This document shows, in pieces, positions 34,999 to 43,742 of a DNA stretch of 64,000 nt. Made by a program: the position numbers and the translations under genes. The stretch's first letter is position 1. The number at the start of each line of letters is the position of its first letter. This DNA comes from Vibrio cyclitrophicus. Lineage in GTDB: Bacteria > Pseudomonadota > Gammaproteobacteria > Enterobacterales > Vibrionaceae. The notes under the pieces were generated by a model. It was not told the DNA's origin, ran no database searches, and saw only the letters and a program-made list of their open reading frames with translations. Location of the stretch: positions 744,001 to 808,000 of the forward strand of contig NZ_AP025481.1 in the NCBI RefSeq assembly GCF_024347435.1, in the 5' to 3' direction.

Positions 34999-35024
34999 AA
35001 GGGGAAAGTAGAAACCCTCCCCTT
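34999..35024 (-). terminator. Possible terminator after the receptor gene
   Basis: AAGGGGA / TCCCCTT form a 7-bp stem with a 12-base loop, followed on the minus strand by TTTCG. The T-run is short, so read-through into the TonB operon is possible. Confidence 0.4.
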
Positions 35025-35059
35025 AATATTTAGGCTAACAATAGTACCCTACTAACAAA

Positions 35060-37156
35060 TTAGTATTTTACCTGTAACGTTGCCATGTAGTTGCGGCCTT
35101 CGCCAATAACTACGTCCTCAGCAAATTGGTGACTTGAAGAAGTAGAACCACCACCCGCTAGGTATTCTTTATCAAATACGTTCTCTACTGTTAGACGCGC
35201 TACGAAATCAAGAGAGTCGTCGTACTTAAGTGTGTATGCTGCGCCCATATCAACACGAGCGTAACCATCTTTCTTGAAAGTATTCGCATCATCACCGTAA
35301 CGAGAGCCTTCATAGATAAGACCAAGGTTTACATCAACTTCATTTGTTGCGGCATAAGTAGACCAAACACTTGCTGCAAATTCAGGTACATCTACTGGAC
35401 GATTGCCCGCGTATGTTTCATGATTAGCAATTTCCGCATCTAAGTACATTGCAGAACCAGACATTGAGAAGCGCTCTGAAATAAAGCCTTGTGCAGCTAG
35501 TTCAGCACCACGGTGAAGTTGTTCGCCGCCTTGTGTCTTAGTCCAATCACCTGATGCAGTGTCTTCTACATCCATCGAGATGTTTTCTTGCGTAATATCG
35601 AATACTGCGCCGGATACGAATAGACGCTCATCCATTAGCTCCCACTTAGTACCTACTTCATATGATACACCTGTTGCTGCATCAAGAAGTTGACCATCGT
35701 TGGTGTAGTTACGGTTTCCGCTAGAAACAACACCTTGTGGTTCGAAGCTTTCAGAATATGAAGCGTAGATGCTACCGTTTGATACTGGGTGGTAAATCAC
35801 GCCAAGCTTAGGTGCTACGTTTTCTTCTGCAACGCCAGAACTTACTTTACGATCGAAACGGGCGCCTGCAAGAACTTGCCATTCGTCGTTGATAGTAATT
35901 AGATCTTGAATGTAGAAGCCCCAAGTATCGTAAGTGCTCATCTTACCTAGCGATGTTGCTCCTACTGAAGGTACTGGTACTGTTGCATCTGGTGCATATT
36001 CACCACTGCTGAAGCGATCCATACCACGGTAGTAGCTGTAACCTAACCAGTTAGCACCGAATAGTAATTGGTGTTCTGTGCCCGCAAGATCGGCGGTTGT
36101 CGTTAGATCTACGTAAGCCGTTCTAAAACGCCATTTGTCATGACGGTAGTTACCGCCTTGAGTAACGGTACCCGTACCGTCAGGGTTCATATTTGAAAAG
36201 CTTGGGTAGCTTTCCATATCGATACGTTCGAAATCTTGGTAGTTGAAACCTGTTTTCACTGACCATGTATCAGTTAGATTAGCAGCAATATCAAAACCTA
36301 CGTTTTCAACATCATTTTCAATCTGTGACCACTGCGCATCCCAGATCTGTTTATCGTTACCAACTCGGTTACCATCCAGTGTGTATAGTGCACCAGAATC
36401 TACGCTACCTTCGTCGTTCGTCTTATCGTAATGAACGGAAACCGTTACGTCTTCAGTAACATCGTAATCAACATATACACCACCAACAAAACGTTCTGTT
36501 TGTGGCTCAGTACCATCTCCGTACTTTCTCCAAGAACCGTAACTTTCTTTAGATAGAATTGCGCGGCCGCGTAACGTTTCAGCATCGTTTAATGCGCCAC
36601 TTACATCTAGAGTCGTGCGAGTGTGATCATTAGAACCGATGTCTTGGCTAAGACTTACTTGTGTATCGTAAGTTGGCTTCTTGCTTACCATGTTGATCAA
36701 ACCACCTGGCGCAGAAATACCGTAAAGAAGGCCAGATGGTCCTTTAAGTACTTCAACACGCTCTAACAGTTCGATTGGTTGGCGGTAGTGAGACCAGTGT
36801 TGTTGGCCATTTTTCAGGAAGCCTGAAGAGCTCTCTACCGAGAAACCACGCAGAGAAAAACGCTCACGGTTACGACTAGTACCACCAGCACTGACACTCG
36901 CGTCATTCTTAAGAACGTCACCTAAGGTTGTTGCACGCTGTTCATCGATGATTTGCTCATCAATTACTGAAACTTGTCCCGGAGTCTCTAATTGAGTCGC
37001 CTCCATGCGCATTGCTGTTGTGTTCGTGTCGGCTTTGTAGCCGTAATCTCGACCTTCAACAACCATATGTTCATCTGTTTTTACTGTTTCTGCCAGTACT
37101 GCCGGTGAAGCTAGTACCGCGCCGATCACTAAAGCCAATGGGCTCTTTGAAAACAT
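35060..37156 (-). CDS. TonB-dependent siderophore-type outer-membrane receptor
   Basis: The 698-residue receptor has a signal peptide (LALVIGAVLASPAVLA), a TonB box-like stretch with VKTDEHMVVEG near the N-terminus, and the plug (PGQVSVIDEQIIDEQ, LLERVEVLKGPSGLLYG, APGGLINMVSKKP). The barrel ends in the aromatic residue pattern YMATLQVKY. The plug motif GPSGLLYG-x-PGG is the siderophore receptor type (FhuA/FpvA/FoxA-like, TIGR01783). The ligand, such as a hydroxamate, is not predictable. A Fur-like box lies about 107 bp upstream. Confidence 0.92.
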   Translation of the reverse strand: MFSKSPLALVIGAVLASPAVLAETVKTDEHMVVEGRDYGYKADTNTTAMRMEATQLETPGQVSVIDEQIIDEQRATTLGDVLKNDASVSAGGTSRNRERFSLRGFSVESSSGFLKNGQQHWSHYRQPIELLERVEVLKGPSGLLYGISAPGGLINMVSKKPTYDTQVSLSQDIGSNDHTRTTLDVSGALNDAETLRGRAILSKESYGSWRKYGDGTEPQTERFVGGVYVDYDVTEDVTVSVHYDKTNDEGSVDSGALYTLDGNRVGNDKQIWDAQWSQIENDVENVGFDIAANLTDTWSVKTGFNYQDFERIDMESYPSFSNMNPDGTGTVTQGGNYRHDKWRFRTAYVDLTTTADLAGTEHQLLFGANWLGYSYYRGMDRFSSGEYAPDATVPVPSVGATSLGKMSTYDTWGFYIQDLITINDEWQVLAGARFDRKVSSGVAEENVAPKLGVIYHPVSNGSIYASYSESFEPQGVVSSGNRNYTNDGQLLDAATGVSYEVGTKWELMDERLFVSGAVFDITQENISMDVEDTASGDWTKTQGGEQLHRGAELAAQGFISERFSMSGSAMYLDAEIANHETYAGNRPVDVPEFAASVWSTYAATNEVDVNLGLIYEGSRYGDDANTFKKDGYARVDMGAAYTLKYDDSLDFVARLTVENVFDKEYLAGGGSTSSSHQFAEDVVIGEGRNYMATLQVKY

Positions 37157-37262
37157 GTCCTTTACTCCGATTTATTCTTTTATTCGAACACTTTTTATTT
37201 TGTTGTGTCCGTTGTTGTCCCGTTTCCGGTACCACTGAGTCATTTCGGAGGTGAATATAAGT

Positions 37263-37281
37263 GATAATTATTACCATTTGC
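37263..37281 (-). promoter_or_regulatory. Fur-like box upstream of the receptor gene
   Basis: GATAATTATTACCATTTGC matches 15 of 19 positions of the Fur consensus (read on the minus strand as GCAAATGGTAATAATTATC). It is the best of the three boxes and is placed at a likely promoter for the receptor. Confidence 0.7.
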
Positions 37282-37584
37282 ATTAAATTTACATTCTTTG
37301 CATTCGTAAAGTTTTGTAAAGCGCTTAGAAAGACTTTGTCCTCTCCACCAGAAATTGTCGTTCAACACATCATTTAATCCTCTGACTTAATGATTCATTC
37401 ACAAATAAGTGCACAACACTTTATTACAAGGTTATTTGCTCCATCAACCCAATCCCAAAACCGATAAGAAAACCTTCTATCTTATTTACTACCTTTGAAA
37501 CGATGTTTTATGTATAAAAGCCTCGATAAATGTAAATAAATAGTGAATAAATTTAATTACACTTGTTTATTTTACAAATTTATC

Positions 37585-37600
37585 AGTGATTTTGATCACA
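37585..37600 (+). promoter_or_regulatory. CRP-like site before the symporter gene
   Basis: AGTGATTTTGATCACA matches the CRP consensus TGTGA-N6-TCACA with one mismatch. A perfect TATAAT follows at 37603-37608. If that is the -10 element, the CRP centre would lie near -22, not at a class I or II activating position. Confidence 0.6.
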
Positions 37601-37708
37601 TCTATAATGCCTAAGCAATTTTTTGTTTTTCGATTTAATCAACCGACTGCTAATCTCCTGCTCACTTTGAAAAGGTGTCAAAGTTATAAATAATAAGGAG
37701 TGTTCTAA

Positions 37709-39013
37709 ATGAATACCAAGAAACCTATGTCTCTGACTGGACGAGTTATCCTCGGTATGGTCATAGGTATATTTACGGGATTTGCCATTCAATCTCTTTT
37801 TACAGACAGCGGATTTGTTAACAACTACATCGTTAACGGACTCTTTGAAGTAGGCGGACAAATCTTTGTCGCCAGTTTGAAAATGCTTGTTGTTCCACTA
37901 GTCTTCGTTTCACTAGTGTGTGGTACAAGCTCACTGAAAGACCTATCAACTCTTGGTCGTATGGGCGGTAAGACGTTAGCACTTTATATCGGTACGACTG
38001 CCGTTGCTATCACACTGGCTCTGACTATCGGTAACTTATTCCAGCCAGGCGCAGGTGCAGATCTTACTGCTGCAAGCTCTTTCAAGTCAGCGGACGCACC
38101 ATCTTTGGGTCAAGTCATCATCGACATGTTCCCTACTAACCCTATCCAGGCGATGGCTGAAGGAAAAACACTGCAAGTTATCGTTTTTGCCGTGTTGTTT
38201 GGTATTGCTATTAGTGCTGCAGGTAAGCCAGGCGAACGTATCGCTGCGGTTTTCTCAGATCTGAATGAAGTTATCATGAAGCTAGTAGCGCTACTAATGA
38301 ACCTAGCTCCTTACGGTGTGTTCTTCTTAATGGCAAAACTGTTTTCAGGTCTTGGCTTAGGTGCAATTTGGAACTTAGCAGAATACTTCTTAGTGCTTGC
38401 TGGTACCCTACTTCTGCACGGTTTGGTTACCTACAGTGCGATGTTGAAAGGTTTCACCGGTTTAAGTCCTATTACGTTCTTACGTAAGATGGAAGATGCA
38501 ATCATGTTTGCATTCTCAACGGCTTCTTCGAACGCAACCATTCCAGTAACAATGGAAACAGCTAAGAACCGCATGGGTGTAGACAATAAAGTAGCATCAT
38601 TCACTGTACCCCTAGGTGCAACTGTGAACATGGATGGTACGGCTATCATGCAAGGTGTTGCGACAGCGTTTATCGCACAGGCATACAACATTGACCTTAC
38701 TATGGGTGACTACCTGATGGTTATCCTAACGGCGACATTAGCGTCTGTTGGTACAGCGGGTGTTCCAGGTGTTGGCCTTGTTATGCTGGCGATGGTATTG
38801 AACCAAGTAGGCCTACCGCTTGAAGGTATCGCGCTTATCATGGGTGTTGACCGTCTTCTTGACATGATTCGTACAGCAGTAAACATCACAGGTGATAGTG
38901 CCGTAACGATCATCGTTGCGAAGTCTGAAGGTTCTTTCGACGAAGCTCGCTTTAACGACCCAGCAGCTGGCGAGAAAGAAGAAGAAGTTAAACTAGCACG
39001 CCAACAGGCATAA
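37709..39013 (+). CDS. Dicarboxylate/amino acid:cation symporter (DctA/GltP family)
   Basis: The 434-residue membrane protein belongs to the SDF family of Na+/H+ symporters for glutamate, aspartate or C4-dicarboxylates. Conserved parts are FAFSTASSNATIPVTMETAKN (the serine-rich hairpin 1), NMDGTAIMQGVATAFIAQAY (TM7) and GVPGVGLVMLAMVLNQVGLP (hairpin 2), then GVDRLLDMIRTAVNITGDSA (TM8 substrate site). AAGGAG lies before the start. Substrate choice depends on the TM8 residue, and the Arg in DRLLDMIRTAVN would suit a dicarboxylate-like or acidic amino acid. A strong terminator follows. Confidence 0.92.
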   Translation: MNTKKPMSLTGRVILGMVIGIFTGFAIQSLFTDSGFVNNYIVNGLFEVGGQIFVASLKMLVVPLVFVSLVCGTSSLKDLSTLGRMGGKTLALYIGTTAVAITLALTIGNLFQPGAGADLTAASSFKSADAPSLGQVIIDMFPTNPIQAMAEGKTLQVIVFAVLFGIAISAAGKPGERIAAVFSDLNEVIMKLVALLMNLAPYGVFFLMAKLFSGLGLGAIWNLAEYFLVLAGTLLLHGLVTYSAMLKGFTGLSPITFLRKMEDAIMFAFSTASSNATIPVTMETAKNRMGVDNKVASFTVPLGATVNMDGTAIMQGVATAFIAQAYNIDLTMGDYLMVILTATLASVGTAGVPGVGLVMLAMVLNQVGLPLEGIALIMGVDRLLDMIRTAVNITGDSAVTIIVAKSEGSFDEARFNDPAAGEKEEEVKLARQQA

Positions 39014-39083
39014 TCTAGCTTCTTTGATGCTCTTGCTTTTAAGTTAAGGCGTAATTAATGGCTATGCCTTAGCTGATAAAAAT

Positions 39084-39115
39084 AAAACGCCACTGCATCT
39101 GCAGTGGCGTTTTTT
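39084..39115. terminator. Terminator between the symporter and the histidine kinase
   Basis: A perfect 14-bp stem, AAAACGCCACTGCA / TGCAGTGGCGTTTT, with a 2-base loop as drawn (12 bp with a 6-base loop) is followed by more T on the plus strand and AATAAAA on the left. It serves converging genes. Confidence 0.88.
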
Positions 39116-39144
39116 ATTGTGTATTGTTTTACAGGGACGGGCAG

Positions 39145-40530
39145 CTAATCGGCGATTGGGAACATCAGGTTTACTCTAAGGCCTCCACTGTCTCTATTCT
39201 CAGCAGTAACGTGCCCATTCATCACGCCCATTGCTTCTTTAACAATCGCAAGGCCTAAGCCGTAACCACCGGATTGTTTATCTCTGGCTGACTCTATCCG
39301 TGTAAACGGGTCAAAAATGCCTGAAATCTTGCTATGAGGAATGCCTTCACCATCATCTTCTACACATATGACACTGTAACTTTTATCGATAACGAGTTCG
39401 CGCGTTGATATAACGATATGAGCATTCTCGCCAGCGTACTTAATAGCATTACCAACCAAATTTCCAATAACTCTTAAAAGCAGTCGCTCATCAACGTTAA
39501 CCATCGGCGTAGGCATCGTTAGATCACTAACCAAAGTTTGATTCGGTTTTAAGTCGTTTTGCATCTGCGCGATCAACATCGAGCAATAGTGCTCGAGGTG
39601 CATCAGGCTAAATTTGGAATCATAACGAGAGGTTTCTAAGCGGCTAAACTCGAGTATTTCGCCCACCAGCTTATTCATCTCTTCTGTTTCGCTTTCCATA
39701 CGATCTAGTAAGCCTATACTCTTCTCATCAACTTTATTACGCAATAAGTGCAATGCGAGGTTCTGCCTTGCTAATGGAGTCCTGAGTTCATGAGAGACAT
39801 CTCGTATTAATCGACGCTGCTTCTCTGCGAGAGATTTGATCTCAAACGTCATGTGATCAAAATCCACTGCTAATTCATTAAATTCTCGTGTATTTGATTT
39901 CAATTCAGAGACGACTTGTACCGAGAAGTCACCTTCCGCTAAACGTCGACTCGCTTCTCGCAAACGATCCAAAGGTTGTTGTAGCCTACGCGCCATAATT
40001 AAAGAGAACAAAGACAGGATGATGAAAGCGATAAAGACCTTCATTAAGGACGAGTACAAACCAAACGACTTAGCGGGATGGAACCGGTGCGGTAATTGGA
40101 TAACTAGGCTTTTACCGTCATTTAAAGGTAGGCCAAATATCGGCCGATTCACAACGGCATCCAATTGATGATCTAACGTTCTTAAGAAACGCAACTTGAA
40201 TTCAAAGTGTGGGAGCATGTGCCTATGTGTGATCGGGTGATTGTCTTTTCCCAAAACAAATAGGTAATACTGCTGAGCGTTTGCCCAGTCGGCAAGTTCA
40301 TCCATGTCCCCTTCTTCGATTAACACATTAGCTTGATATGCGAGGTCTAGCATCTCGTGCTTCACAGAGTCTGGGACTTTTAGTAATGCCTTCATCAAGG
40401 CCTTCTCAGCTACAGCTTGGAAAATAAAAATGCTGATAATGATAATCGTCAGGTACGAGAAAAGTTGGAATGTTAAACCATCTTTACGCTTGGCGATAAA
40501 GTCAGGACAACGCAGCAGTTTTTTACTCAT
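39145..40530 (-). CDS. Sensor histidine kinase
   Basis: The 461-residue kinase has TM1 (residues 24-44), a periplasmic sensor of about 120 residues with a His-rich patch (HPITHRHMLPHF), TM2 (about 170-190), HAMP (RRLQQPLDRLREASRRLAEGDF), an H-box (RDVSHELRTPLARQ) and N, G1, F and G2 boxes (NLVGNAIKYA, VEDDGEGIP, YGLGLAIVKEAM). It overlaps the response regulator by 4 bp. The His patch on the sensor may bind a metal or protons; the signal is unknown. Confidence 0.9.
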   Translation of the reverse strand: MSKKLLRCPDFIAKRKDGLTFQLFSYLTIIIISIFIFQAVAEKALMKALLKVPDSVKHEMLDLAYQANVLIEEGDMDELADWANAQQYYLFVLGKDNHPITHRHMLPHFEFKLRFLRTLDHQLDAVVNRPIFGLPLNDGKSLVIQLPHRFHPAKSFGLYSSLMKVFIAFIILSLFSLIMARRLQQPLDRLREASRRLAEGDFSVQVVSELKSNTREFNELAVDFDHMTFEIKSLAEKQRRLIRDVSHELRTPLARQNLALHLLRNKVDEKSIGLLDRMESETEEMNKLVGEILEFSRLETSRYDSKFSLMHLEHYCSMLIAQMQNDLKPNQTLVSDLTMPTPMVNVDERLLLRVIGNLVGNAIKYAGENAHIVISTRELVIDKSYSVICVEDDGEGIPHSKISGIFDPFTRIESARDKQSGGYGLGLAIVKEAMGVMNGHVTAENRDSGGLRVNLMFPIAD

Positions 40531-41195
40531 GCTCCTAACGACTCTAGGTAACTGTAACCTTTACCACGAACAGTTTTAATATGTTGTTTTGACAAGCCCG
40601 CCTGCACAAGCTTTCGGCGTATATTGCTGATATGCATGTCCAAATTACGATCAAAAGGACACAGTTCTTTCTTAAGTACATGGATTTGGAGATCAGATTT
40701 GGAGACAACGATGCCATCATTTTTAACGAGATAATCGAGCAAGTCTTTTTCAGTACCGGTTAACGGTAAACGAGCCAACTGCTCGCCTAATCCCTGATTG
40801 GATGAAGCCAAAGATTGCCTCTGACGTTCAAATCCTACTCTTCGTAAGATAACCTTAATGCGAGTCAACAACTCAGGAACGTTGAAAGGTTTGGCTATGT
40901 ATTGGTCTGCGCCAGCTTGATAACCATCTAACATTGAAGCGTCATCATTAAGAGCCGTCAACATGAGAATGGGCGTTGCGAAACGCTGACAAATGCGTCT
41001 TGCCACTTGTATCCCACTGAGGTTAGGTAGCATTACATCAAGCAAGACTAAATCAACGGGATGAGATTGGATAAACTCAAGCGCAGACTCACCACAATGA
41101 ACGGTATCGACGTGATACCCTTCATTCTCCAACACTTCACCCAACAATTCACATAACTGAATATCATCATCAACAACTAAAACGCGCGACATCAT
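40527..41195 (-). CDS. OmpR-family response regulator
   Basis: The 222-residue regulator has a receiver with acidic pocket VVDDDIQLC, phospho-acceptor Asp in LVLLDVMLPNLSG and the Lys in YIAKPFNVPELL, then a winged helix (LARLPLTGTEKDLLDYLV, RNLDMHISNIRRKLV, IKTVRGKGYSYLE). It sits upstream of and overlaps the kinase gene, so they form one two-component system. A weak Fur-like sequence lies in the promoter region at 41222-41240. Confidence 0.92.
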   Translation of the reverse strand: MMSRVLVVDDDIQLCELLGEVLENEGYHVDTVHCGESALEFIQSHPVDLVLLDVMLPNLSGIQVARRICQRFATPILMLTALNDDASMLDGYQAGADQYIAKPFNVPELLTRIKVILRRVGFERQRQSLASSNQGLGEQLARLPLTGTEKDLLDYLVKNDGIVVSKSDLQIHVLKKELCPFDRNLDMHISNIRRKLVQAGLSKQHIKTVRGKGYSYLESLGA

Positions 41196-41272
41196 ACAAA
41201 CCGATAAATAATAATAGTTTGCATTCTAATTATCGTTATTATTGATTTCAATTATAAAATGCGAGATTTCTC

Positions 41273-41746
41273 TTATAGTAAGAAATCTTTTTCAATCGGT
41301 ACAAATTTTGAGGCAGAATCGATAAGATTTTGAGCCGTTAATCCGGGAACGCCGTATACTTCAACAGGTTTACCAAAGCGCTCTTTAATTCGTTCAACCA
41401 AGATTTCGAAATCACCATCACCTGATACCAAAACAATTGTATCAACCGTCTCGGCAAGTTCTATCGCATCTAACGCAATGCCTACATCCCAATCCCCTTT
41501 TGCGCTGCCGTCTCGGCGCTGGATAAACGGTTTTAACTTCACATTAAAGCCAACACCGCGAAGAATATGGTGAAATTGACGCTGTTTAGGATCTTGACTA
41601 GAGATAGCGTAGGCATTGGCTGCAATTACGTTACGTCCTTCCGTGGCAACATACCAAAACTGGTTATAGTCGAAGTTAGAACGGTATTTATCGCGTGTCG
41701 TATAGTAAACGTTCTGAACGTCGACCAAAATTGCTATATTTTCCAT
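41273..41746 (-). CDS. NYN domain (LabA/DUF88) putative ribonuclease
   Basis: The 157-residue protein is a single PIN-like NYN domain. It carries the acid residues of the active site: ILVDVQNVYY near the N-terminus, KGDWDVGIALD in the middle and LVSGDGDFEILVERI further on. The family acts on RNA with Mg2+, but targets are rarely known. It is a short gene upstream of the two-component genes, separated by 78 bp. Confidence 0.87.
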   Translation of the reverse strand: MENIAILVDVQNVYYTTRDKYRSNFDYNQFWYVATEGRNVIAANAYAISSQDPKQRQFHHILRGVGFNVKLKPFIQRRDGSAKGDWDVGIALDAIELAETVDTIVLVSGDGDFEILVERIKERFGKPVEVYGVPGLTAQNLIDSASKFVPIEKDFLL

Positions 41747-41982
41747 AAATTCATACCTTTAGATTTTCCGTATACCCTATTCTATTCAATTGTGAAATGC
41801 GAGTCGCTTTATTTAATAAAATGAACCTGTTGGCTATCGTTAACGTAAGTTCACCTATACCAAAGCGATCTATGCTCGATGTTCCCCGATAGAATTGGAA
41901 TGTAGTGGTGTTGGATTCTACACTTTATAGAGAGAGTTGTTAGTTCGCTCTTGAGCAAAGGCTTATTAAATGGAGTTTGGCT

Positions 41983-42534
41983 ATGCAACAACGACAGATA
42001 CTCAAATCATTCTCAAACATCGTCCTACCAAGCCGATGGCGAGGAACAAGCGATTCATACAACACAAGTTGGTGGTTTTCGCTACTAACACTACTGACTA
42101 TCAGTACGGTATTAATTATGAGCTTAACGATCAACTCGGCCTTTGCTTATCCTGCCTACTCTCATTCAAAAGTTTTACCACATCGAAGTGTGATTTATTT
42201 TGCTCCCACTGAAGACTCAGTGGTTAAAGACTTTTTAAACGAAGTTCTAATTAATAATTGTCAATTGGACGAGCGAGATGTCGTCGTCATGGTAATTGCA
42301 GAAAGTGGTTACACCGTTCCGACTTGGCTAAATGAAGAGTTCAATCTAAAGGCCGTTACCAACAGCTATCAGATCCCTAAAGGGTCACATACGGCTGTTT
42401 TAATAGGAAAAGACGGAAAAGAAAAACATAGATGGAATGGAAAAACAGATTGGAATTTGCTTACCAACCTCATTGACGAGATGCCAATGAGACAGCAAGA
42501 AATGCAGCGACAAAATAGCCGCTGCAGTATTTAA
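41983..42534 (+). CDS. DUF4174 domain exported protein
   Basis: The 183-residue protein has an N-terminal hydrophobic segment at about residues 28-48 (WWFSLLTLLTISTVLIMSLTI), after a rather long charged start, then a thioredoxin-like DUF4174 domain: PHRSVIYFAPTEDSVV, DVVVMVIAESGYTVP, HTAVLIGKDGKEKHRWNGKTDW. Thioredoxin CxxC residues are absent. ATG at 41983 has TGGAG seven bases upstream and is preferred over the in-frame TTG at 41977. The function is unknown; a role in sensing or binding is possible. Confidence 0.82.
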   Translation: MQQRQILKSFSNIVLPSRWRGTSDSYNTSWWFSLLTLLTISTVLIMSLTINSAFAYPAYSHSKVLPHRSVIYFAPTEDSVVKDFLNEVLINNCQLDERDVVVMVIAESGYTVPTWLNEEFNLKAVTNSYQIPKGSHTAVLIGKDGKEKHRWNGKTDWNLLTNLIDEMPMRQQEMQRQNSRCSI

Positions 42535-42593
42535 TCCGCTTTTAGTCAACCTGAGAGCAAGTCGGCTATCTATTAACTTAATTAAGGATTGAG

Positions 42594-42628
42594 CCAGTTA
42601 CCAGTTACCAGTTACCAGTTACCAGTTA
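42594..42628. repeat. Heptamer tandem repeat (CCAGTTA)x5
   Basis: Five perfect head-to-tail copies of CCAGTTA fill 42594-42628, ending 4 bp before the cobA stop codon. A short simple repeat like this can change copy number by slippage. It is outside the coding frame. Confidence 0.95.
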
Positions 42629-42632
42629 CACG

Positions 42633-43409
42633 CTAAACTTGTTCTTTAAACCAAGCTAGCTTTTCATGAAGTTGAGCGACACTGCCTACAACAATCAAAG
42701 CTGGGCTTTTTGCCTGACTAGCTAAATTCGCCAAGTCACTTAGCCCACCGCGAAACACCTTCTGTTCCTTACGTGTACCATTTTCAATAATGGCAACAGG
42801 CATATCAGCACGCATACCATTCTCAAACAGATTCTTTTGAATATTAGGGCTCTCTTTTAAGCCCATGTAAAACACGATGGTGTGGTTGTGTTGAGCAAGT
42901 GAACGCCAGTCAATATCTTCGCCATCCTTCTTCAGGTGGCCCGTAATAAACTGAACGCTTTGCGCATGATCTCGATGCGTCAGTGGAATACCAGCATAGG
43001 CAGTGGCACCAGCTGCAGCGGTAATGCCAGGAATGACTTCAAATTTTACGTCATTTTCGGCAAGTGTTTCACACTCCTCACCACCACGCCCAAAGATAAA
43101 CGAATCTCCACCTTTAAGGCGCACTACGTGCTTATTTTCTTGCGCTTTAGTAACAAGTAGTTGGTTGATCTGATCTTGTGGTACACAGTGGTGATCTAGC
43201 TTTTTGCCCACATACAGCATTTCTGCCTCTGAGTTTGCCATAGCCAAGATATCTTTTGATACCAAACGGTCGTAAACCAAAACATCGGCTTGTTGAATAA
43301 CACGCGCCGCTTTAACCGTTAATAAATCGGGATCACCTGGACCCGCACCCACTAATGAAACAAATCCTTTGTTTCCTGTATTAACATTCGATGGCGATAC
43401 TTCTGACAT
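42633..43409 (-). CDS. cobA: Uroporphyrinogen-III C-methyltransferase
   Basis: The 258-residue SAM-dependent methyltransferase makes precorrin-2, the first step to siroheme. Conserved motifs are VSLVGAGPGDPDLLTVKA (SAM site), YVGKKLDHHCVPQDQIN, VVRLKGGDSFIFGRGGEE and the VIPGITAAAGATAYAGIPLTHR loop. It lacks the CysG precorrin-2 oxidase part, so a separate gene must finish siroheme. Lying downstream of nirB-nirD-nirC, it supplies the siroheme cofactor of NirB. A terminator separates it from nirC, so it likely has its own promoter. Confidence 0.95.
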   Translation of the reverse strand: MSEVSPSNVNTGNKGFVSLVGAGPGDPDLLTVKAARVIQQADVLVYDRLVSKDILAMANSEAEMLYVGKKLDHHCVPQDQINQLLVTKAQENKHVVRLKGGDSFIFGRGGEECETLAENDVKFEVIPGITAAAGATAYAGIPLTHRDHAQSVQFITGHLKKDGEDIDWRSLAQHNHTIVFYMGLKESPNIQKNLFENGMRADMPVAIIENGTRKEQKVFRGGLSDLANLASQAKSPALIVVGSVAQLHEKLAWFKEQV

Positions 43410-43742
43410 GCTTTGCTCCGAAAGTTAGCTTGTTATATTTCAAGCTTAATTCTGTTTAGCCACCCACAGTAAAATTCTATGAGTTACCAATATCCCTACC
43501 TCTAGACTACCAGTTGTTTCGATAAAACTTCACGATTAATTCTAAACAAGATAGAAGTTTATATAACAAAACAATCTATTACGGCCCAAATAGATCATCG
43601 ATTCCCTTAACATCGATGGTTATTAGGCCTCCCAATAGGCTAAGTCTTAACTTCGAAATACGATCAAAAAAGCCCCAAACATGATGCGAGGGGCTGATTA
43701 ATTTTGTTTTAACTGCTAGCTCTATTCAACAGAGGTAGTCAA
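43410..43742. other. cobA promoter region and nirC 3' end
   Basis: This 333-bp gap holds the nirC terminator at 43666-43695 and AT-rich DNA that should contain the cobA promoter. I see no repeat or recognisable site. Confidence 0.5.
43666..43695 (-). terminator. Terminator of the nir operon
   Basis: AGCCCC / GGGGCT stem with a 13-base loop, followed on the minus strand by a T-run (TTTTT). It lies 47 bp past the nirC stop. Confidence 0.75.

Noticed and set aside
42594..42628. CRISPR-like repeat
   Set aside because: The units are 7 bp with no spacers between them, so it is a simple tandem repeat.
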